The notes under the pieces: generated by a model | What the model saw: the letters and a program-made list of their open reading frames with translations, nothing else | Told to the model about the DNA's origin: nothing | Databases searched by the model: none | Translations under genes and position numbers: made by a program | Shown here: one piece after another, positions 53,589 to 58,449 of the stretch | Layout: every line of letters begins with the position of its first letter | Position numbering within the stretch: the stretch's first letter is position 1 | Assembly (NCBI GenBank): GCA_902796925.1 | Contig: CADBQW010000079.1 | Coordinates: forward strand, 1 to 58,449 | DNA from: an uncultured bacterium | GTDB lineage: Bacteria > Cyanobacteriota > Vampirovibrionia > Gastranaerophilales > Gastranaerophilaceae | Reading direction: 5' to 3' | DNA: 58,449 bases

Positions 53589-53626
53589 GCGGTCTGTTTA
53601 AATAAGTTAAACAGACCGCCTTTTAA
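53589..53626 (+). terminator. strong terminator after the 22-codon ORF
   Basis: GCGGTCTGTTTAA, 5-nt loop, TTAAACAGACCGC: a perfect 13-bp stem, then CTTTTAATT. Only 21 bp before the next gene's ATG, so it may also act as an attenuator for the gene at 53647. Confidence 0.8.
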
Positions 53627-53646
53627 TTAGATAAGAAAGAATAAAA

Positions 53647-54903
53647 ATGATATCACTGTTAAATAATCAAAATACATTTACTTCAAAAGAAAAAATAATT
53701 TCCGAACAATTTAGCAAAAATGTAAAATTACATAAAGCGTTTATAAAATCACAAGAAAACTTATCCTCAACAAGGTTTATACAAAACACTGTTACAAACT
53801 GGGTTCCAAAAGCTGTATTTGCAAGAAGTTTGGCCGATCTTGGCGATATAACTTTTCTGGAATTCTTTGAATCTATAATATTTTTCTTTGCATACCCGCT
53901 ATTAGGAGAAAAAATCGCCAGAAATAAGATATTTTCAAAATTTTTACCAAAAGAAAATCGCCAAGAATTAAATAAAAACCTCGCAAGAAGTGCAGATGAC
54001 CTATTAAAGGATTCAAAGCTTGTCAAATCCGGCGCATCTAAAAGGTTGTTGCCTGTAAAAGCCGCAATCATTCTCAGTTGTGCAACAATTCCGGCTTTAG
54101 AATATGGTCTGAGTTTTGCCAAAAATTTATTTACCCTCAAAGTTTTTAAAAAAAGTAACTTTAATAATATTGCAAGTCTTAATAAATCAGAAGGTGAAAC
54201 TTCAGAACAACAAGAAAGAGTAAGAAAAAGTGCGATAAAAAACCTTAAAAAAGTAGGAATTTTTTCCGGAGGATCAATTTTGGCAAGTCTCTTACTAGCA
54301 GGTTACGGTCATAAATCAAAAATTCTTCAAAACATTAGTAGAGTTATTCTTCAGCCGGGGCTTGAAATATCAAAAGTTCTAAAGATTAAATCGCCTAAGG
54401 TTAAAAAGGTCCTTGACACATACATAAATACCGATTTCAACTTTTCCAACGGAAAGTTTAGCCTTGGGAAAGGCCAGCTTGCAATAACTGCTATAACCGG
54501 ACTTTTAGGATACAGTGCTGCCGCAAACGACAGAGGGAAACTTGATAAAAAAGAAGTTTGGACAAGGGTTCCTGTTGTAATGCTTTACACAATATTCGGA
54601 AGTGCACTGTTTGATAATGCATTCAAAAGAATTCTCTATAAACAAGGCAAATATCCGGAACTTATACAAAAAGATGCTAATGGTGATTTTAAAGATGTCC
54701 CAGCCCTAAAAGATCTTCCTGAAATTGCACAAAAAATAGCCAAGAAAAATAACTCTAATTATAACAAAGAACTGGAAACACTTATCAAGCAAAAATCTAA
54801 AATTATGGCGGTACCATATGGCTTTAGCCTTATATTCATGGGTTTTTTACTTGCGGGAATCTCAAGAATCTGGACTCAATACAGATATAACCACAGCAAA
54901 TAA
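53647..54903 (+). CDS. orphan multi-helix membrane protein, paralogue of 43662-45224
   Basis: 418 residues with about four to five hydrophobic stretches (near 75, 140, 205, 280, 315, 400). Unrecognised. The layout and several motifs follow the protein at 43662: the ITAITGLLGYSAAANDRGKLDKKEVWTRVPVV segment here is like LAGRTYSARNNDERAEIAIRDASSIF there, both followed by a hydrophobic stretch and ended by a helix with an aromatic/basic tail. Identity is low, so this is a remote paralogy. Likely inner membrane. Confidence 0.7.
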   Translation: MISLLNNQNTFTSKEKIISEQFSKNVKLHKAFIKSQENLSSTRFIQNTVTNWVPKAVFARSLADLGDITFLEFFESIIFFFAYPLLGEKIARNKIFSKFLPKENRQELNKNLARSADDLLKDSKLVKSGASKRLLPVKAAIILSCATIPALEYGLSFAKNLFTLKVFKKSNFNNIASLNKSEGETSEQQERVRKSAIKNLKKVGIFSGGSILASLLLAGYGHKSKILQNISRVILQPGLEISKVLKIKSPKVKKVLDTYINTDFNFSNGKFSLGKGQLAITAITGLLGYSAAANDRGKLDKKEVWTRVPVVMLYTIFGSALFDNAFKRILYKQGKYPELIQKDANGDFKDVPALKDLPEIAQKIAKKNNSNYNKELETLIKQKSKIMAVPYGFSLIFMGFLLAGISRIWTQYRYNHSK

Positions 54904-54905
54904 AT

Positions 54906-55601
54906 CTATGAATTCGATTTGATTTCTTTTCTCCATTGGTATAAAAAATATATTCCCAAAAAGAAGTATGTCATCCACATCAGAACCGTTGCAAGGCAAT
55001 TGGAACCGTTCATATAAGCTCCTATCCACATTATTGCAGAAAGTCCGTTTACAACAAACCAAACATACCACTGCTCCATGCATCTTTTTACAGTAAGCAG
55101 CAGCCCTAATATCGAAAATATTGATGTTATTGAATCAAATACCGGGTTTGCATCATTAAGACTCAACAATACAAAATAAAGACAAATAACGGCTAACATT
55201 GCCGATAAAAAATATATAATTCTCTTTTTTGAACTCAAACAAGTTTTATATATTTCTTGTTTTTCTTTATCTAAATGAGACCTCCACCTAAAAATCCCAA
55301 TAATTTGCATTGGCATGCAATACAAAAGATACAACGCAAGATTTCCCCAAAACGCATTGCGATAAGAAATATATGAATAACAAAACGTTCCGATTAACCC
55401 TACAAAATAACAGGATATCTTCCCTTTACCCGCCAAAATTGTATAACCTATCCCGCAGATTGCAGAAATCAAAGCGATTTTATTGTCGTGCATTACGAAT
55501 GATAGGATAATGATAAAAATTAATATGGCAGGAAAAATTACTCTCTCATATTTTCCCCAACCGTTAAATTCTTTTCTAATAAACTCTTTAATTTCCATCA
55601 A
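54906..55601 (-). CDS. pnuC: nicotinamide riboside transporter, PnuC family
   Basis: 231 residues, seven to eight helices; the aromatic-rich FCYSYISYRNAFWGNLALYLLYCMPMQIIGIFRW segment near 75-108 is the PnuC core that binds the riboside. Takes up a nicotinamide or other vitamin nucleoside by facilitated diffusion. It overlaps the ATPase gene by 4 bp. No NadR or kinase is next to it, so the exact vitamin (PnuC, PnuT or PnuX type) is open. Confidence 0.85.
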   Translation of the reverse strand: MMEIKEFIRKEFNGWGKYERVIFPAILIFIIILSFVMHDNKIALISAICGIGYTILAGKGKISCYFVGLIGTFCYSYISYRNAFWGNLALYLLYCMPMQIIGIFRWRSHLDKEKQEIYKTCLSSKKRIIYFLSAMLAVICLYFVLLSLNDANPVFDSITSIFSILGLLLTVKRCMEQWYVWFVVNGLSAIMWIGAYMNGSNCLATVLMWMTYFFLGIYFLYQWRKEIKSNS

Positions 55602-56590
55602 CGATAAATCCTGTTGCCGGTCTGTTTGTCAAAAAGATATATATCGTTCTCATCAATACTTATTTCTATTTTATTACCAACCTTGTATTCGGAATCGAGT
55701 TTTGCACAAGATCTTTTATTCCCGATATTGAAATAAACAACTTGCTCACTACCCAAAAGCTCTTTCATATCGACATCAACTTCAAGTTTTATCTTACCAC
55801 CCGTAATCATTTTTTCAGGCCTGATACCTACAGTATAATCACCTATGCCTAAAATATTTCCGTCAATAAAATTCATCTGAGGAGATCCGATAAATCCTGC
55901 AACAAATGTGTTTGCAGGGTTATTGTAAATATTTTCAGGGGTATCCGCTTGTTGTATTTTACCTTCATTCAAAACAACAATTCTATCCCCCATCGTCAAT
56001 GCTTCAGTCTGATCATGAGTTACATATATAAATGTTGTCTGTAATTTTTCGTGTAATTTCTTTATTTCAGAACGCATTTGGACTCTTAATTTTGCATCTA
56101 AATTTGAAAGTGGTTCATCCATCAAAAAAACTTTTGGATTTCTAACTATTGCACGACCAAGCGCAACACGTTGCCTTTGACCGCCTGATAGCTGTTTTGG
56201 TTTTCTATCTAAATATTCACCCAAATCAAGAATTTCTGCGGCTTCTCTTACTTTTTTGTCAATAGTATCTTTGTCAACTTTCCTCATCTTTAGACCAAAG
56301 GCGATATTTTCTCTAACCGTCATATGCGGATACAATGCATAGCTTTGAAAAACAAAGGCAATGTCTCTATCCTTTGGATGAACTTCATTAACGCATTTGT
56401 CACCAATATATATTTCACCTGACGTAATATTTTCTAGGCCTGCAATCATTCTCAAAATAGTTGATTTTCCGCAACCTGAAGAACCTACAAGAACAATAAA
56501 TTCCTTATCTTTTATCTCTAAATTTATATTATTTATAATTTTCTTCTTATCGTAAACTTTAACTAAATCTTTTAATATAACATTACTCAT
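55598..56590 (-). CDS. MalK/UgpC-type ABC transporter ATPase
   Basis: 330 residues. Walker A GSSGCGKST near 36, Q-loop FQSYALYPHMTVRENIAFGL, signature LSGGQRQRVALG near 134, Walker B FLMDEPLSNLD, switch His in THDQTEAL; C-terminal TOBE-like domain from about 235. This clade powers sugar ABC importers. No permease or binding protein is nearby; such orphan ATPases can serve several transporters in other bacteria. Overlaps both neighbours by a few bases. Confidence 0.92.
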   Translation of the reverse strand: MSNVILKDLVKVYDKKKIINNINLEIKDKEFIVLVGSSGCGKSTILRMIAGLENITSGEIYIGDKCVNEVHPKDRDIAFVFQSYALYPHMTVRENIAFGLKMRKVDKDTIDKKVREAAEILDLGEYLDRKPKQLSGGQRQRVALGRAIVRNPKVFLMDEPLSNLDAKLRVQMRSEIKKLHEKLQTTFIYVTHDQTEALTMGDRIVVLNEGKIQQADTPENIYNNPANTFVAGFIGSPQMNFIDGNILGIGDYTVGIRPEKMITGGKIKLEVDVDMKELLGSEQVVYFNIGNKRSCAKLDSEYKVGNKIEISIDENDIYLFDKQTGNRIYR

Positions 56591-57728
56591 TATCTATATC
56601 TTTATCCTTTGCAATCGGTAACAATATCGTAAAAGTTGATCCTTTCATAATTTCTGATGACATTTTTATAACACCACCGAGTTTGTTTATAATATATTTA
56701 ACAGTTGACATCATAACAGAATGCGCTATGGCCTTCTTGTTCGAAGATTCCATTAAAGCATAGGGATTAAATATATTTTTCATTTCGGTTGATGATATTC
56801 CCATTCCTGTATCTTTAATTTTTATTTTTACATAATCCGAATTTTCTTCATTTACGTAACGATAAACCCCGGAAGATTGAATATCAATCATTTCCGGCGT
56901 GGAAACTTCTATGGATATCACCCCGGCTTCAGTTAACATAAGGGATAAATTAATAATTTTTTGTAGCGCAAGTCTAATTGCACTTTCATCAGAAAAAATA
57001 GTTTTTGATTTCAAATTTTCTACATCGACAGTAAATGCAAGCTTTTTCCCTTTAAGATTCAATTCATACTCGCGACAAGTATTTTGAACCATCATGGCGA
57101 TATCAAATATTCTTCGCTTTATCTTGAACGCAGAAGATTCTACAAAAGAAAAATCGAAGAAATTTTCAAGATAATCCAATAATTCCTTTGAATTCTTATT
57201 TATTATTTGTAAATATTTTTCTTGCTTTGCAGTTAAACTTTCTTCCTTAACGGAATCAATCATTGCCTGGGAAAATCCGACAATAGACTGCAATGGAGAT
57301 GTAAAATCTCCGGAAAGTTTATATAACAAAAGATTTTTTTCTTTATTCATCTGACCTGTTTTTTCAGATTGGGATAGAATTGATGTCATATTTGTTGTAT
57401 CTCTTAATGTTACGAAATATTGCATACCATATCTTTTTGCATTAATTTCGACGAAGAACTCTCTATTTGAAGGGGTTATAGCACCTGTTACAATAGAAGT
57501 TTTTCTAACGTGAGACTTTTCAGCCAAATTTATTCCATCAACAACTATATCCTCAAAATTCACACCCAAAATGCTGGCTCTATCTACCCCAAAAAGGCTC
57601 AATGCCCTATTATTAACCCATGAAACTGTTCCATCCTCCTCCACAATAAATACAGCATCAGGTAAATTTGTGAGGACTTCTTTTGTATTAACTGTACTAA
57701 ATAAATTTGAGAAATTCATAGGTTGCAT
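56583..57728 (-). CDS. PAS domain plus degenerate histidine-kinase-like protein
   Basis: 381 residues. N-terminal PAS (about 15-115) with PDAVFIVEEDGTVSWVNNRALSLFG. About 120-200 is a dimerisation helix pair whose H-box reads KLSGDFTSPLQSIVGFS, where active kinases have SHELRTPL: the phospho-acceptor His is Gly. The C-terminal HATPase-like part has KDTGMGISS (G1 box) but the N-box is altered (NLSLMLT) and the G2 box GxGLGL is absent. It is probably a sensory pseudokinase or a signal-binding protein. No response regulator is near. First gene of the operon with the ATPase and pnuC. Confidence 0.75.
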   Translation of the reverse strand: MQPMNFSNLFSTVNTKEVLTNLPDAVFIVEEDGTVSWVNNRALSLFGVDRASILGVNFEDIVVDGINLAEKSHVRKTSIVTGAITPSNREFFVEINAKRYGMQYFVTLRDTTNMTSILSQSEKTGQMNKEKNLLLYKLSGDFTSPLQSIVGFSQAMIDSVKEESLTAKQEKYLQIINKNSKELLDYLENFFDFSFVESSAFKIKRRIFDIAMMVQNTCREYELNLKGKKLAFTVDVENLKSKTIFSDESAIRLALQKIINLSLMLTEAGVISIEVSTPEMIDIQSSGVYRYVNEENSDYVKIKIKDTGMGISSTEMKNIFNPYALMESSNKKAIAHSVMMSTVKYIINKLGGVIKMSSEIMKGSTFTILLPIAKDKDIDNE

Positions 57729-57901
57729 TACTTTCTATCATGTTATATAATGAATAATAACATAAAATTTCGTGTTCAAAAAAAATATATTAAATTTTGT
57801 AATTTTTTGTTTACAAACTAGCAAAAAAAAATTTTTTCGGGGTTTAGTATAACAGACCAACGCGAAATGATAGATAAGCATAAGAGTAAAGGATGTGATC
57901 T

Positions 57902-58264
57902 ATGAGAGATTCAGTTGATAAAATTAATAGCGGGCTGAACCAGCAACCACTAAAAACACAAAATACAGATAGTATAAAAGAAATTAAAGACGAAGAATTG
58001 AAATCTTCTACTGAACTTGAATCATCAAATGAAACAACCGATTTGTCAAAAATGCCATCAGAAGTGTTGGGCCGTTCACAAGTAGCAAAAGATAATATAG
58101 AGAATGATATGAAAATTTTATTAGAAAACCCGGATGTAGTAGAAAATTCAAATAAATTTTATGATATGGCAGAAGAAGTTCTCCGTGCAAACGGTGATGA
58201 ACATCCTGCTGAAAATGCCGCTGTTTTAACAGAAGCTTTTAGAAAAGAATTTTTATCTAAATAA
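57902..58264 (+). CDS. small acidic hypothetical protein
   Basis: 120 residues, unrecognised. The first 50 are polar and disordered (Ser/Thr/Glu-rich); from about 50 on is a helical domain: SKMPSEVLGRSQVAKDNIENDM and NSNKFYDMAEEVLRANGDEHPAENAAVLTEAFRK. No signal peptide. AAGGA site 8 nt before the ATG. Followed by a terminator. May be a lineage-specific regulatory protein or effector; nothing shows which. Confidence 0.65.
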   Translation: MRDSVDKINSGLNQQPLKTQNTDSIKEIKDEELKSSTELESSNETTDLSKMPSEVLGRSQVAKDNIENDMKILLENPDVVENSNKFYDMAEEVLRANGDEHPAENAAVLTEAFRKEFLSK

Positions 58265-58288
58265 AAAATTTATCCAATCCTTTCTAAA

Positions 58289-58324
58289 ATTCAAGGGTCA
58301 TATACTCTTGAATTTTTCTCTTTT
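58289..58324 (+). terminator. intrinsic terminator
   Basis: ATTCAAGGGT, 5-nt loop, ACTCTTGAAT, then TTTTCTCTTTT. Ends the acidic-protein gene. Confidence 0.75.
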
Positions 58325-58359
58325 AATTTATTATATGTTAAGATACTCCTGCCCTAATC

Positions 58360-58449
58360 TTAATCAACAAAATCCATTCTCATAAGGTTCCCGGAAAATT
58401 TATCATAAGTGAAATGCAACTTATCGTTGTATAGATCAAAAATTTTACG
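58360..58449 (-). CDS. C-terminal fragment of a gene running off the window
   Basis: Open frame on minus from the right edge to TAA at 58360: 29 residues, RKIFDLYNDKLHFTYDK and then FSGNLMRMDFVD. Too short to name. Codon use fits the neighbours and the stop lies just before the converging terminator. Coding status is probable but unproven. Confidence 0.4.
   Translation of the reverse strand, partial: RKIFDLYNDKLHFTYDKFSGNLMRMDFVD

Noticed and set aside
53667-54140. 157-codon minus-strand frame within the membrane-protein gene
   Set aside because: Antisense shadow of the well-supported gene at 53647-54903.
1-58449. tRNA, rRNA, CRISPR arrays, IS elements, prophage or integrase
   Set aside because: No gap has a cloverleaf with a CCA end or conserved TTCGA-type arm that I could see; there are no spaced direct repeats, transposase motifs or tyrosine/serine recombinases.

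Overview
The window is about 58 kb of AT-rich bacterial chromosome with no rRNA, tRNA, CRISPR array, integrase or transposase that I could see. Gene content points to an anaerobic, fermenting, diderm gut bacterium. It has pyruvate:ferredoxin oxidoreductase, Kdo synthesis (KdsC, KdsD), lipopolysaccharide export (LptB and an LptF/G permease), an MlaA-type protein, a porin and type IV pilin-like proteins. The pilin N-terminus, short lineage-specific proteins with Asn/Tyr/Gln-rich leaders and the AT-rich composition fit the non-photosynthetic cyanobacterial relatives (Melainabacteria/Vampirovibrionia, order Gastranaerophilales). This assignment is inference from gene style, not a database match.

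Layout. 1-6 kb, minus strand: pilin-like protein, CstA-family transporter, GNAT acetyltransferase, RibBA and riboflavin synthase. 6-18 kb: a HAD phosphatase on plus, then on minus a 593-residue lineage protein, the operon GT2-apt-yajQ-kdsD-kdsC, two small orphan proteins and polA. rpsO is on plus at 17 kb. 17.4-24.6 kb, minus: an EF-hand-like protein, nifJ, and the overlapping operon lptB-lptG-phosphodiester glycosidase. 25-31.6 kb: a zinc-ribbon protein, an orphan duplicated protein, a dicarboxylate/amino-acid symporter, a SEC-C protein and leuS. 31.6-36 kb, minus: rimO, an MlaA/hydrolase fusion and fabD.

36-41 kb, plus: a HEPN/MNT toxin-antitoxin pair, then nagA, a SIS-domain sugar-phosphate protein and an orphan, then a membrane-anchored Hsp20-like protein. 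41-50.6 kb, minus: an alpha-glucan phosphorylase-like protein, orphan membrane proteins, RNase HI, an annexin-like protein, a porin and lepA. 50.8-55 kb, plus: parvulin, Xaa-Pro aminopeptidase, SpoU methyltransferase, a 22-codon ORF with its own terminator, and an orphan membrane protein. 55-57.7 kb, minus: an operon of a degenerate PAS/histidine-kinase-like protein, a MalK-type ATPase and PnuC.

The most unusual signals are these. Two copies of an intergenic cassette place a poly-G tract between good -35 and -10 boxes, as in phase-variable promoters, followed by a hairpin with a compensatory base-pair change. Four proteins share an N-terminal leader of the form M-x-[IV]-[QS]-P-[IV] ... [ST]-F-[CGT], and three of them are consecutive genes in an amino-sugar operon. 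An MlaA domain is fused to an alpha/beta hydrolase. A phosphorylase-like protein lacks the PLP lysine. A histidine-kinase-like protein lacks the phospho-acceptor histidine. Several genes have a -10 box 6-7 nt before the ATG, which suggests leaderless mRNAs.
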